From: Clostridia bacterium
GTDB lineage: Bacteria; Bacillota; Clostridia; Oscillospirales; CAG-272
Direction of reading: 5' to 3'
Assembly (NCBI GenBank): GCA_017403155.1
Contig: JAFQOP010000005.1
Span: 1 to 64,000 of the forward strand
DNA length: 64,000 nucleotides
Of this stretch, positions 6,269-14,834 are shown piece by piece. Each line of letters opens with the position of its first letter. Position 1 is the stretch's first letter. The notes below the pieces were generated by a model. The model did not search any database. It was not told the origin of the DNA and saw only the letters and a list, made by a program, of their open reading frames with translations. Made by a program: the position numbers and the translations under genes.

Positions 6269-8095
6269 ATGAAAAGAATAGCATTTTTTGTTCTGCTTGT
6301 ACTATCCTTGGTTATCGCCATCACTGCTTGTGGCAAGGATGACCCCCAAACAGAACCCACCCCCGATGAGGGTGAGCCGATAACCTACACCATAACCTGG
6401 GTAGATGAAAACGGCAATACTCTCGCAACACAGAACGTAAAGGAGGACGCAGTACCTTCTTATACCTACAACGTAACGGATACCGCGGAATGGGATTATA
6501 CCTTTAACGGCTGGTCGGCATCCACAGGCGGTGAGGCGCTCAGCTCTATACCGAGTGCCACGGCGAATGCAACATATTACGCACTCGTTTCCGCAGTTAA
6601 GCAGGTATATACTGTAAGCTTCAATACCTTAGGCGGCAGTGCGGTAGAGCCTCAGACTGTTGAATACGGCAGCAAGGCTGCTATGCCCGAGAGCCCCACC
6701 TATGAAGGGCACAGATTTGTAGGCTGGAGCACCTCTTCTGACGATGTTGTGGAGGTAGACTTTGAAAAGGCTATAACCGGCAACACCGAGTATTTCGCAG
6801 TATGGAACAAGACAATCGACATCAAAGGACTTCTCTCTGCGCTTCTTAGCGGATACGAGCTTAATCCGTATGAATACCTTCCGGAGGCTATGAGATCTGA
6901 TTACAGCGCAAATCTCGTCAACTCCGAGGATATTGTTAACGATTACTCCGATTTTGTTAACGTATCCGATATCACCTATGGCTTCGGCGAGCAGTGGCAC
7001 ATGGTTCTTGAAAACATTGATCAATCGATGGTCTTTTTCAATGCATTAACTGTGGTTGAGACTATTTCAGCAGGCTCCATTACAGCCTTCAATAATTACT
7101 TTGACAAAAACCCTCAGGACACTGCGCACTATGAGTTTGACAACAGCGGCTACAACATCACCATCAGCTTTGACGGTGAGGTTCTTTACTACGTTGTAGA
7201 ATACATTGCCAATATTCCCGTCATTGGCGAGGTAACGGCTCAAATCGCTATGTCCATGATAGCCGAGACCGGTGAAAAGAGCGTAAGAATCCAGCTCGGT
7301 GATGCAAACGCGCTTGCCTATACTGTCAGAGAGAATTACTATGACTTTGCCATCAAATACCTCGGAGTAAGGAGAGCTATGTTCTCCATTGCAAGGGATA
7401 ACGAAGGCAGCGTAAGCGGCAAGATATACGAATATCTCACCGTATCCTCTCTTGAAACCGCAAGTGCTGCTGAATTCTATATCACCGACGGCTATTTATC
7501 CGTGGTGGGTAACAAGGCTGACGGTCTTGTCGGATTTTCCAACACGATCTGCGAGCTCTACGACACAAGAACAGGAAAAATGATTGGATATGAGGTAAAC
7601 GAAACAGCTGAAAAGCTCGGTGTTTCCGTTAATTTTGATACTCTCTGGTTCGCTCTCAACGTCGTGGACGGCATTGACAGCATCAAGCACGTTACCTCCC
7701 AGGACGGCTCTGAGACAATGCTTTACGTAAACGGCTTGAGCACGGAATGGGAAAGCAAAACCGTAGGCGGCTTCTCTCTCGAATCCTTCTCCAGACGCTT
7801 CGATATCGAGTTCAGAACTCAGTACGTCACCTCTTACGATCCTACTACGCAGGAATATACCGTACACAAAATTCAGGTTCCTATGCTGTTCATTCAAGCG
7901 GATTACTATGATACTCACACCGATGATATCAGTTCTGCAAACGATAGTATAACCGCAGAGGTAAAGATATCCGAGGCAGAGCTCGAGCAGCTGATGAGCG
8001 ACTATGAGGAGCTTATCCCCGTATTCATTGAAAACAAGGATGTTTTCACGGTTGAAATGATACTCGCGTACATAGGCGAAAAAATCACATTTTAA
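6269..8095 (+). CDS. Surface lipoprotein with InlB-type (Flg_new) repeats
   Basis: The 608-residue product starts with a lipoprotein signal (MKRIAFFVLLVLSLVIAITAC, lipid-modified Cys21). Two InlB B-repeat / Listeria-Bacteroides-type modules follow: YTITWVDENGNTL...FNGWS and YTVSFNTLGGSAVEPQTVEYG...FVGWS, up to about residue 190. These small beta-grasp modules are common on clostridial surface proteins. The remaining 420 residues are an unrecognised, Tyr/Asn-rich, mostly beta region. ATG 6269 was chosen over the upstream in-frame start because AGGAGG (6255-6260) precedes it and the signal peptide starts there. The 130-residue membrane protein at 8113 follows within 17 bases. Confidence 0.8.
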   Translation: MKRIAFFVLLVLSLVIAITACGKDDPQTEPTPDEGEPITYTITWVDENGNTLATQNVKEDAVPSYTYNVTDTAEWDYTFNGWSASTGGEALSSIPSATANATYYALVSAVKQVYTVSFNTLGGSAVEPQTVEYGSKAAMPESPTYEGHRFVGWSTSSDDVVEVDFEKAITGNTEYFAVWNKTIDIKGLLSALLSGYELNPYEYLPEAMRSDYSANLVNSEDIVNDYSDFVNVSDITYGFGEQWHMVLENIDQSMVFFNALTVVETISAGSITAFNNYFDKNPQDTAHYEFDNSGYNITISFDGEVLYYVVEYIANIPVIGEVTAQIAMSMIAETGEKSVRIQLGDANALAYTVRENYYDFAIKYLGVRRAMFSIARDNEGSVSGKIYEYLTVSSLETASAAEFYITDGYLSVVGNKADGLVGFSNTICELYDTRTGKMIGYEVNETAEKLGVSVNFDTLWFALNVVDGIDSIKHVTSQDGSETMLYVNGLSTEWESKTVGGFSLESFSRRFDIEFRTQYVTSYDPTTQEYTVHKIQVPMLFIQADYYDTHTDDISSANDSITAEVKISEAELEQLMSDYEELIPVFIENKDVFTVEMILAYIGEKITF

Positions 8096-8112
8096 AAAAG
8101 GAAAATATTACA

Positions 8113-8505
8113 ATGTCACTCAGAAATAAATCATTCATTTGGGGCTGTGTTGCTGCAGCAATCCTCCTCGTTATCGGTATTGTAACCGGAAATATCGCAG
8201 TTTTCGCCATTCTTGCAGTAACCGGCTTCACCCTTGTATCCTGTCTTATACTCGATAACAATTTTCTTGGCGAGATGATCGTTGAAATCTTTAGCTGGGG
8301 CTTTGTCCGTATGCCGGGCGTAATCTTCACGCTCGACCTTGACGGAATAATTTGGCTTCTTACCGTTAAGCTCCTCTTCTGGATTCTTGGCTTGGTGCTT
8401 GCTCTTGTCGCAGGTCTGCTTGCAATTGCGCTCGGGCTTGTTCTCTCGGTCTTTGTATATCCCTTTGCCTTGGTCAAGAACATTCGCCACGGAGAAGAGA
8501 TCTGA
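8113..8505 (+). CDS. Small integral membrane protein (130 aa)
   Basis: I do not recognise this protein. It has about four hydrophobic segments: residues roughly 8-25, 28-45, a semi-hydrophobic stretch around FSWGFVRMPGVIFTLDLDGIIW, and 80-118. The tail is short and charged (KNIRHGEEI). It is 17 bases behind the lipoprotein gene with only a weak AAGG ribosome site, so the two are probably co-transcribed and the proteins may work together at the membrane. No terminator hairpin follows until the duplicated one at 8572. Confidence 0.65.
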   Translation: MSLRNKSFIWGCVAAAILLVIGIVTGNIAVFAILAVTGFTLVSCLILDNNFLGEMIVEIFSWGFVRMPGVIFTLDLDGIIWLLTVKLLFWILGLVLALVAGLLAIALGLVLSVFVYPFALVKNIRHGEEI

Positions 8506-8571
8506 CACCAGCCAAACAGGTCGTAATGCAAACACCCCATTAGAATTTCGTATACTTTTCACGGATTACTC

Positions 8572-8684
8572 AAAAAAAGAAGAGCAGACCTAGTGTCTGC
8601 TCTTCTTTTTTTCCTTTGGTGCGGCAGACGGAGACGAAGAACCCGTTCACGAGGCAGGCTTCAGCATTAAGGCAGAGCGCGGTG
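8572..8684 (+). repeat. Duplicated tRNA-Leu terminator plus partial repeat unit
   Basis: 8572-8612 repeats the terminator hairpin found after tRNA-Leu, including its CTAGT loop. 8613-8684 then repeats about the first 70 bases of the 170-bp unit and diverges. The two sites flank the RNA-lipoprotein-membrane protein segment (5598-8505) in direct orientation. Confidence 0.85.
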
Positions 8685-8734
8685 TCTAATTATCCGGGCT
8701 TACTTCACTGACATACATTTTCGGTGTGCACCCC

Positions 8735-8763
8735 TTGAAAGCTGTCAAAAAATATGGTAAAAT
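8735..8763 (+). promoter_or_regulatory. Promoter of DUF3737 gene
   Basis: TTGAAA (8735-8740), a 17-base spacer and TAAAAT (8758-8763). Confidence 0.75.
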
Positions 8764-8796
8764 AAGAGGCAAGTACATAAAGACCAAGGGAAAGCA

Positions 8797-9627
8797 ATGG
8801 AAATAATAGAAAATAAACGGTTTGACGAGGAAAGAGCGCTCTACGGTCGCGAGGAAATTACAGTTAAGAAATGTCGGTTTGACGGACCTCGGGACGGTGA
8901 GAGTGCTTTTAAGGAGAGCGCGCGCGTGAGCGCCGAGGGGTGCTACTTTAATCTGCGCTACCCCTTCTGGCACTGTGAGAACGTGAGGATAGTCGATTCG
9001 GAGATGACGGGGCTGTGCCGCGCGGCACTGTGGTACACACGCGATGCTACGCTCGAGAGAACGCTGATGCACGGAATCAAGGCACTGCGCGAGTGTGATG
9101 GGGTCAAAATCAGCGAATGCGATATTCGCTCGCCCGAATTTGGGTGGCGCTCGAGAAATATCGACGTCATTGATACTGCTGCCGCGGGCGAATACTTTAT
9201 GTTTGAGGCGAGAGGCATAAAGCTGAAAAATCTTGCCCTTGATGGCAAATACTCCTTCCAATACGTGGAGGGGGGTATTATCGAGGACTCTGTGCTGAAT
9301 ACAAAGGACGCATTCTGGCACGCGAAGGACGTCACGGTGCGCGACTCGGTTATAAACGGAGAGTACCTCGGCTGGTATTCGGAAAACCTCACCCTCGAGA
9401 GATGTATAATTAAAGGCACGCAGCCCTTTTGCTACTGCCGTGGACTGAAGCTCGTTGACTGCAGGATGGAGGGATGCGACCTCTCGTTTGAGAAAAGCGA
9501 GGTTGAAGCAGCGGTGCTATCTGAAATTGACAGCGTTAAGAATCCCAAGCACGGCAGGATATGTGCCAAGGGATATAAGGAAATAATACTCGACGTTAAG
9601 ACAGAATGCGAGCTTTTAACATTTTAG
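8797..9627 (+). CDS. DUF3737 family protein
   Basis: This 276-residue protein is built of imperfect repeats of about 20 residues, with strands such as VRIVDSEMTG, VKISECDIRS, IKLKNLALDG, GIIEDSVLN, VTVRDSVINGEYLGWYS and LKLVDCRMEGCDLSFEKSEVEA, giving a right-handed beta-helix. This is the DUF3737 family of Firmicutes, which I know only as conserved and uncharacterised. There is no signal peptide, so it is cytoplasmic. It has its own promoter and is followed by a terminator shared with the decarboxylase on minus. No function can be assigned. Confidence 0.85.
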   Translation: MEIIENKRFDEERALYGREEITVKKCRFDGPRDGESAFKESARVSAEGCYFNLRYPFWHCENVRIVDSEMTGLCRAALWYTRDATLERTLMHGIKALRECDGVKISECDIRSPEFGWRSRNIDVIDTAAAGEYFMFEARGIKLKNLALDGKYSFQYVEGGIIEDSVLNTKDAFWHAKDVTVRDSVINGEYLGWYSENLTLERCIIKGTQPFCYCRGLKLVDCRMEGCDLSFEKSEVEAAVLSEIDSVKNPKHGRICAKGYKEIILDVKTECELLTF

Positions 9628-9680
9628 ACGTTCCTTTACGGTAAAAATCTTTGATTTGTCACATTTTTTGTGGGTTATAG

Positions 9681-9709
9681 AAAAAAGGCGGAATTATTCC
9701 GCCTTTTTT
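9681..9709. terminator. Bidirectional terminator (DUF3737 / decarboxylase)
   Basis: The GGCGGAA-TTA-TTCCGCC stem is extended by A6/T6 and serves both convergent genes. Confidence 0.88.
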
Positions 9710-11006
9710 ATTTAATTACGTCAACGTATTCTATGCCGTATCTCCTAAAGAGAGCAACGTGGGTGTCGGTAATAAGCTCGCCGCTCACCGCAATGGGTAC
9801 GGCAGGCGGGCAGGACACCGTCTGCGTTGAGACAACTCTGCCAACGGCACAGCTGACGTGCACACGCTCGCTCGGAGAGAAGACCGCCTCTCTGACCGAG
9901 GTGCACGCAATTGGCGTTGGAAGAGAAAAATTCGCGTTTTCGTCACACGCTCCAAGGTCTATAAGGGAGAGCGCGTAGTCGAGCCTTGCAAAATCTCCGT
10001 CGGTGTTGTCAGGGGTGAGCATAAGAACTGTGCGCTCCCCGTCGGCAAGCTCACACTCGATTCCGTGGGTACGGAGCGAGTCCGATATATCGCGTTGAAT
10101 TACAATTTTAAGGGGCTCAACGCTTGTATCGAGGGCATATTTTTTCTTTATCCTCTCAACCTTCCTTATACACTCACAAAGTCTCTTTGAATAGCCGTCC
10201 TCGAGATATGCGTTGGCAAGGTCGAGCGAGGCGAGCGTGAGATACGAGGGACTTGTTGATGCAAATACAGAGAGCAGGCTGCGAGCTCGCTCGGTGTAGT
10301 GTGGATAGTCCTTTGATATATGCAAATAGGCGCCTCCCGTCAAGACGGGGAGAGTCTTGTGCGCGGAGTCGGCACACATAGCCGCACCGAGGGCTATTGG
10401 GTGCAGGCTTGGCTCTGTAAAGGCGAGGTAAGCTCCGTGGGCATTATCGACAAGGAGGGGCACGGAGAAGCTCTTACACACCTCGGCAATACCGCCTACG
10501 TCGAGCATATTTCCAAGATAATCGGGCGTTGTTATATATACTGCGCAAGGCAAAACCGCAACGGAGGAGAGCGCGCGACGGACCTGCTCGGGAGTTATGC
10601 GGCACTCACAGAGGTGACTGCCCTCCCCCGTAAGCCACACAGGGGTAAAATCAAGCAGCGCCGCGGCATTGACGAATGCCTTGTGCACGTTACGCGCTGC
10701 AAGAACGGTGGGGGGCGTGTCACTTTTTTTGCCCTCTAATGCGAGGGCGAGCATCGCCTTTATCGCGAGGGTCGAGCCCTCTGCGGAGTAGTATGTATGT
10801 GCTGTGGAGAACAAACGGGTAGCGTTCTCCTCGCTCTCGGCAATGATACCGCTCGGGGTGTAAAGCACGTCGGCACCCGACACCTCGGTGATATCGAGAT
10901 GCTCAATTCCGAGCTCTCCTCTTCCCTTGTGCCCCGGCATATGCATGCGTGACATGCCGACTTTTGAATACTCACGCAAAAAGTCGTATATCGGTGTATT
11001 ACTCAT
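9708..11006 (-). CDS. Orn/Lys/Arg decarboxylase family PLP enzyme
   Basis: This 432-residue protein of the prokaryotic ornithine/lysine/arginine decarboxylase family (fold type I) would make a polyamine or related amine from a basic amino acid. Diagnostic segments are MHMPGHKGRG (residues 21-30), DITEVSGADVLY, the PLP-contacting DNAH (187-190) and SAHKTLP with the Schiff-base lysine at K217. It is close to the short B. subtilis-type enzymes and lacks a wing domain. Its start overlaps the stop of the SCIFF maturase gene by 8 bases, so the two are translationally coupled. Which amino acid it uses is not readable. A role in the ranthipeptide system is possible but unproven. Confidence 0.85.
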   Translation of the reverse strand: MSNTPIYDFLREYSKVGMSRMHMPGHKGRGELGIEHLDITEVSGADVLYTPSGIIAESEENATRLFSTAHTYYSAEGSTLAIKAMLALALEGKKSDTPPTVLAARNVHKAFVNAAALLDFTPVWLTGEGSHLCECRITPEQVRRALSSVAVLPCAVYITTPDYLGNMLDVGGIAEVCKSFSVPLLVDNAHGAYLAFTEPSLHPIALGAAMCADSAHKTLPVLTGGAYLHISKDYPHYTERARSLLSVFASTSPSYLTLASLDLANAYLEDGYSKRLCECIRKVERIKKKYALDTSVEPLKIVIQRDISDSLRTHGIECELADGERTVLMLTPDNTDGDFARLDYALSLIDLGACDENANFSLPTPIACTSVREAVFSPSERVHVSCAVGRVVSTQTVSCPPAVPIAVSGELITDTHVALFRRYGIEYVDVIK

Positions 11007-12378
11007 CGTCTACCGCTTCAGCCACCTGCATCATAACGGCACACTCTATGCGCTTTTTGAAGAGCTTGCAGCCGTATTCGTAAACACCTCCGATAGAGCC
11101 CGTGGCATGGTAGGCATTGGCGGCACAGCCACCCGAGCAATAGAGGTTTGCCCAGCAGTCGCGGCACTCGGGACGGGAGTAGGAGTTGCAGGTGCGGAAC
11201 TCGTCCTGCACCTCGGTATTCTTTATGCCGTCGAATACGTTGCCGAGCGAGTACCTGGGGTCTCCGACAAACTGATGGCAAGGGAAGAGCTCTCCCCAAG
11301 GGGTTACCGCCATATATTCGGTGCCCGAGCCGCAGCCCGTGATGCGCTTATATATACAGGGGCCGTGCTTGAGGTCAAGCATATAGTGATAGAAGGTGAA
11401 GGGTCTGCCCTCGCGCTTTCTCTTTATCATTTCCTTGGCAAGTATTTCATACTGCTCGAACAGCTTCGGAAGATCCTCCTCGGTGAGGGCATAGGGGTCG
11501 CCGGGAGGAGAAACGACGGGCTCCATGCTCAGCTCGGTGAAGCCGAGGTCCGCCATATGGAACAGGTCGTTGGTAAAATCGACGTTGTTGTGGGTAAAGG
11601 TGCCGCGGACGTAATATCCCTTGCCGCCTCTTTTCTCAACGAGGCGTTTGAAGTTGGGGACTATGGTATCGTAGCTTCCCTTGCCGCTGTAATCGCGGCG
11701 GAAGTGGTCGTTTATCTCCTTTCGTCCGTCGAGAGAGAGGACGACGTTATGCATTTCTCTGTTGACAAAATCAATCATCTCGTCGGTGAGAACCATACCG
11801 TTGGTGGTGTAGGTGAAGCGGAAGTTCTTGCCGTGCTTTCCCTCTATTTCTCTGGCGTATTCGACGAGTGCCTTTACCACGTCGAAATTGAGGGAGGGCT
11901 CACCGCCGAAGAAGTCAACCTCAAGGTTGCGACGGGTGCCCGAATTCTCAACGAGGAAATCGAGTGCGCGCTTGCCTACCTCGAGGCTCATCAGCGCTCT
12001 GTCGCCGTGATACTTGCCCTGGCTGGCAAAGCAGTAGGAGCAGTTGAGGTTACAGGTGTGAGCAACGTGAAGACACAGCGCCTTCACAACCTTGGAATTA
12101 TTCTTGTAATCTCTGGCAAGAGCCTCGTATTTATCCACTGTGAAGAGCTTGCCCGCCTCCTCGAGAGCTGCGATATCCTCGAGGCAGTCAAGAATATCCT
12201 CGCGAGTGACGTCGGGGGAGTCGGCATAGCGGTCAAGGATTATCTCAACTATCCTCTCCTTGCTCTCGCTCTTATACATTTCTATTATATCGTATGCGAC
12301 CTCGTCAACCGCATGGACCGAGCCGCTGACGGTGTCGAGGACTATGTTATAGCCGTTTAGCTTATACTGATGTACCAT
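10999..12378 (-). CDS. scfB: SCIFF ranthipeptide maturase, radical SAM/SPASM enzyme
   Basis: This 459-residue radical SAM enzyme installs thioether cross-links in the six-cysteine peptide encoded just upstream. The [4Fe-4S]-SAM motif is C109-x3-C113-x2-C116 in HTCNLNCSYCF. The N-terminal about 100 residues form a peptide-recognition (RRE-like) region, and the C-terminal SPASM domain shows many cysteines (GCGSG, CHQF, CNSYSRPECRDC, YCSGGC) for auxiliary iron-sulfur clusters. Length and order match the SCIFF maturase family characterised as CteB in Clostridium thermocellum. It lies 75 bases behind the peptide gene, separated by a strong hairpin, and overlaps the decarboxylase by 8 bases. Confidence 0.93.
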   Translation of the reverse strand: MVHQYKLNGYNIVLDTVSGSVHAVDEVAYDIIEMYKSESKERIVEIILDRYADSPDVTREDILDCLEDIAALEEAGKLFTVDKYEALARDYKNNSKVVKALCLHVAHTCNLNCSYCFASQGKYHGDRALMSLEVGKRALDFLVENSGTRRNLEVDFFGGEPSLNFDVVKALVEYAREIEGKHGKNFRFTYTTNGMVLTDEMIDFVNREMHNVVLSLDGRKEINDHFRRDYSGKGSYDTIVPNFKRLVEKRGGKGYYVRGTFTHNNVDFTNDLFHMADLGFTELSMEPVVSPPGDPYALTEEDLPKLFEQYEILAKEMIKRKREGRPFTFYHYMLDLKHGPCIYKRITGCGSGTEYMAVTPWGELFPCHQFVGDPRYSLGNVFDGIKNTEVQDEFRTCNSYSRPECRDCWANLYCSGGCAANAYHATGSIGGVYEYGCKLFKKRIECAVMMQVAEAVDDE

Positions 12379-12405
12379 TTCGTATGCCTTTCGTTTGCGT
12401 TAATT

Positions 12406-12438
12406 AAAGGGGCTGTCCGCTCCTGCGGCAGCCCCTTT
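12406..12438 (-). promoter_or_regulatory. Intergenic hairpin between SCIFF peptide and maturase
   Basis: A 10-bp stem AAAGGGGCTG (12406-12415) with CAGCCCCTTT (12429-12438) is capped by CCG/CGG. On the minus strand it is followed by TTTAATTAA rather than a clean T-run, so it looks like an attenuating or partial terminator, or an RNA-stability element that lets far more peptide than enzyme be made. Confidence 0.75.
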
Positions 12439-12453
12439 CACTGACTGAAGATA

Positions 12454-12600
12454 TTACTTCTTGCTATTCTCGCACTGCTGGTTAGCAACACCGCAAGAGG
12501 TCTTGCAAGCGGACTGGCAAGAGGTCTGGCACTCGCCGCAGCCACCGTTCTCAACGGTCTTTGCAATATCCTTGGTCTCGATAGTCTTAATTCTCTTCAT
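12454..12600 (-). CDS. scfA: SCIFF ranthipeptide precursor (six cysteines in 45 residues)
   Basis: This 48-residue peptide has a basic leader, MKRIKTIETKDIAKTVENGG, followed by a core with exactly six cysteines (C21, C24, C28, C32, C36, C43) in the pattern CGEC-x3-C-x3-C-x3-C-x6-C, and ends ENSKK. This is the near-invariant SCIFF family of Clostridia, the substrate of the maturase at 10999-12378, in which cysteines are linked to partner residues as thioethers. A ribosome site (GGAGG, 12609-12613) and a perfect sigma-A promoter (12641-12669) lie upstream. The physiological role is not settled; quorum-type signalling has been suggested for related ranthipeptides. Confidence 0.95.
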   Translation of the reverse strand: MKRIKTIETKDIAKTVENGGCGECQTSCQSACKTSCGVANQQCENSKK

Positions 12601-12640
12601 TATCTTTTCCTCCGATAGATACTTAAATTTTTATGAGTAC

Positions 12641-12669
12641 ATTATAGCACAGTGTATTTTTGTTGTCAA
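12641..12669 (-). promoter_or_regulatory. Consensus promoter of the SCIFF locus
   Basis: On minus: TTGACA (12664-12669), a 17-base spacer and TATAAT (12641-12646), both perfect. No terminator separates it from the upstream M20 gene, so readthrough may add to expression. Confidence 0.9.
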
Positions 12670-12695
12670 GGTGGATTGTCGAATTTTTTTGCCCG

Positions 12696-14132
12696 TCAGC
12701 ACTGTTTTATCAGTCTTATATAGAACTCGACCGTTTCGGCAACGCTCGATACGGGAACGCGCTCGTTGTTGCCGTGTACCATTGCGTTTTCCTCCTTTGA
12801 GAGGCGCATGGGCGAAAAGCGGTAGACTCTGTCGGATATCTCGCCCCAGTGGCGAGCGTCCGAGCAGGCGGTCATAAGATATGGGGAGACAAGCGCCTCC
12901 TGCCAGGTGTCCATAGCCGCTTTTTTCACACGGGTGTAGCCCTCGCAATCTACCACCGAGACGCGTGAGGGCTCGTGGGAGGAGAGAATGCGCATCTCAA
13001 TCTTCTCATCCTTCACCCTCTTTTTCAGGGCACGGAAGGTCGAATCAACGCTCTCACCGGGGAGAATGCGCGAGTTTGAGCCCATTGTGGCTACGGGGGG
13101 AATAACGTTTATGCCTGCGGAGCCCTGCATCTGTGTGAAGGCTACGGTTGTTCTGCCGACGGCATTTATCTGTCCGCCTGACAGCCTGCCTATGAGGGCG
13201 AGGATGGGACCGAAGAGCCAGAGATTGGCAAAAATCATACGGTAAAGGGGTGTCGAATGTCTGCCGAGGGTGTCGAACATTGCGCCCGTGGGAGCTGTCA
13301 CACGGTATTTGAATGGGGGCTTCTTCTCTACCCTTACGCAAGCAGCACTCAGCTTGCCTACGGGGGTGTGAGGCTTGGGATTGGAGGCATGGCCGCCGCC
13401 ACCCGATACAGAATATTCTATATTCACCATGCCCTTCTCGGCAATGCCGATAACCGCGGCGGGGCTCTTTACCCCGGGGAAGATGCCCGTGATTACGGCA
13501 CCGCCCTCGTCAAGGACGAGCTCGGGGGTAATTCCGCGCTCACGGAAGATGGCGACTATATCCTGCGCTCCGTGACCGTTTATCTCCTCGTCACCCGCAA
13601 AGGCAAAGTATACGTCGCGCTCAGGGATAAAGCCCTCCGAGGCAAGCTGCTCTGCGGCAGATAACGCACCGTTAAGCGTGCCCTTGGTGTCTATGGCACC
13701 TCTGCCCCAGACCACTCCGTCCTCGATTATGCCGTCGAAGGCGGGCTTCTCCCAGTTTTCGGCTACAATGCTGACGACGTCGTAGTGAGCCATAAGGACG
13801 GTGGGGTTGCCCTCGCCCTTACCGCGCCAGCGAAGGAGAAGCGCACGGTCGGAGACTCTCGTATATTCCGCTACGGAGAAGAGGGTGGGAAAAAGACGGG
13901 GCAGGAGGCTCTCGAATTTTTCGAACTCCCTCTCGTCCTCCTCACTCTTATCCGTGGAGGAGACTGTCTTACATTTTATCATTTCAGAGAGGCGAAGGGC
14001 AGCGGCGGTACCGTCGACCTCAACAGCCTCTACCTCTCCCCTAGTCTCACGACGGGGCTTGAAGAGCAACGTTCTTACAAAAATCACAAGGGCGAGAGCG
14101 AGAAATACTCCGCCGATTATATATCCTACCAT
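12696..14132 (-). CDS. M20 family metallopeptidase with N-terminal membrane anchor
   Basis: This 478-residue zinc-dependent amidohydrolase/peptidase of the M20 family is closest in layout to carboxypeptidase S / PM20D1-like members. Metal and catalytic motifs are in place: LMAHYDVV (H116, D118), WGRGAIDTKG (D148) and FAGDEEING (E182, E183). The lid domain insertion follows, and a late metal ligand lies near NAMVHGNNERVP. A single hydrophobic segment (about residues 3-24) before a basic stretch anchors it in the membrane. It is the last gene of a four-gene operon with two membrane proteins, so it may process a peptide or N-acyl amino acid that they transport. Confidence 0.87.
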   Translation of the reverse strand: MVGYIIGGVFLALALVIFVRTLLFKPRRETRGEVEAVEVDGTAAALRLSEMIKCKTVSSTDKSEEDEREFEKFESLLPRLFPTLFSVAEYTRVSDRALLLRWRGKGEGNPTVLMAHYDVVSIVAENWEKPAFDGIIEDGVVWGRGAIDTKGTLNGALSAAEQLASEGFIPERDVYFAFAGDEEINGHGAQDIVAIFRERGITPELVLDEGGAVITGIFPGVKSPAAVIGIAEKGMVNIEYSVSGGGGHASNPKPHTPVGKLSAACVRVEKKPPFKYRVTAPTGAMFDTLGRHSTPLYRMIFANLWLFGPILALIGRLSGGQINAVGRTTVAFTQMQGSAGINVIPPVATMGSNSRILPGESVDSTFRALKKRVKDEKIEMRILSSHEPSRVSVVDCEGYTRVKKAAMDTWQEALVSPYLMTACSDARHWGEISDRVYRFSPMRLSKEENAMVHGNNERVPVSSVAETVEFYIRLIKQC

Positions 14133-14146
14133 ACCGTCACGTCACC

Positions 14147-14821
14147 TTATCCGAGCATACCCTTTTTATACATAAGGCGGGATACTACGATGGTAAATAC
14201 GACTCCAACGGGTACCATTATTCCGACCATTGAGGAATCGAGCGCGGGAACGAATACGAAGAGGATGAGCATAAGAACGATGGGGGCTATCGCAATTTTC
14301 CAGTTCTTGGAGATAAATACAACGCCGAGCGCACCGAAGAGCGCGGGAAGGAGCTGGGCGAAGGCAGGGTCGAGCACGGGATTCTCAAGAAGGGGAGTCA
14401 GCGGTATGATGAGCGCCACTCCGAAAATGATTATAAGTGTGGTGACTATCGACGAGGTGGCGATAGAGATAGTGGAGATTATTTCCCCTTCCTCGCTCTG
14501 CGCCTTCACCTCGTTGCTCTCAAGGGCATTGAGCGCGCAGGGGAGCTTGAGGTTGGATATATTACCCGTTACAAAGGAGAGGTAAGAGCCTCCTGCACCA
14601 AGCATGGGATAGAAGGTTATAACCTCTATAACACCTACCGCCCAGTACATAGGAGCTGTGGCAAGAAGTCCCTTTCCGACACCTGCCCAGTCGGGCACTG
14701 CCTGAAAGATGACACCGACAACGACAGGAAACATGATAAGCAGCGTCATAACGACCATATTCCATATAGTGCCGTCTCTGTGGACGCTGTCCATATACGA
14801 GAGTGTTTTCTTTTCCTTCAT
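14147..14821 (-). CDS. Conserved membrane protein (224 aa), partner of DUF5058
   Basis: It has five or six hydrophobic segments beginning around residues 20-45 (MVVMTLLIMFPVVVGVIFQAV), with a conserved-looking FYPMLGAGGSYLSFVTGNISNLKLPCALNAL loop that resembles a substrate- or ion-binding re-entrant region. I recognise it as the usual companion of the DUF5058 protein and not as a characterised family. It lies 13 bases after the DUF5058 gene and 14 bases before the M20 peptidase gene. The pair probably forms a two-component transporter; this is inference from context and topology. Confidence 0.7.
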   Translation of the reverse strand: MKEKKTLSYMDSVHRDGTIWNMVVMTLLIMFPVVVGVIFQAVPDWAGVGKGLLATAPMYWAVGVIEVITFYPMLGAGGSYLSFVTGNISNLKLPCALNALESNEVKAQSEEGEIISTISIATSSIVTTLIIIFGVALIIPLTPLLENPVLDPAFAQLLPALFGALGVVFISKNWKIAIAPIVLMLILFVFVPALDSSMVGIMVPVGVVFTIVVSRLMYKKGMLG

Positions 14822-14834
14822 TTTCTACACCTCC

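Noticed and set aside
10888..12360. 490-residue open frame opposite the SCIFF maturase
   Set aside because: It is antisense to a clear radical SAM gene and has no recognisable domain; another product of codon bias.
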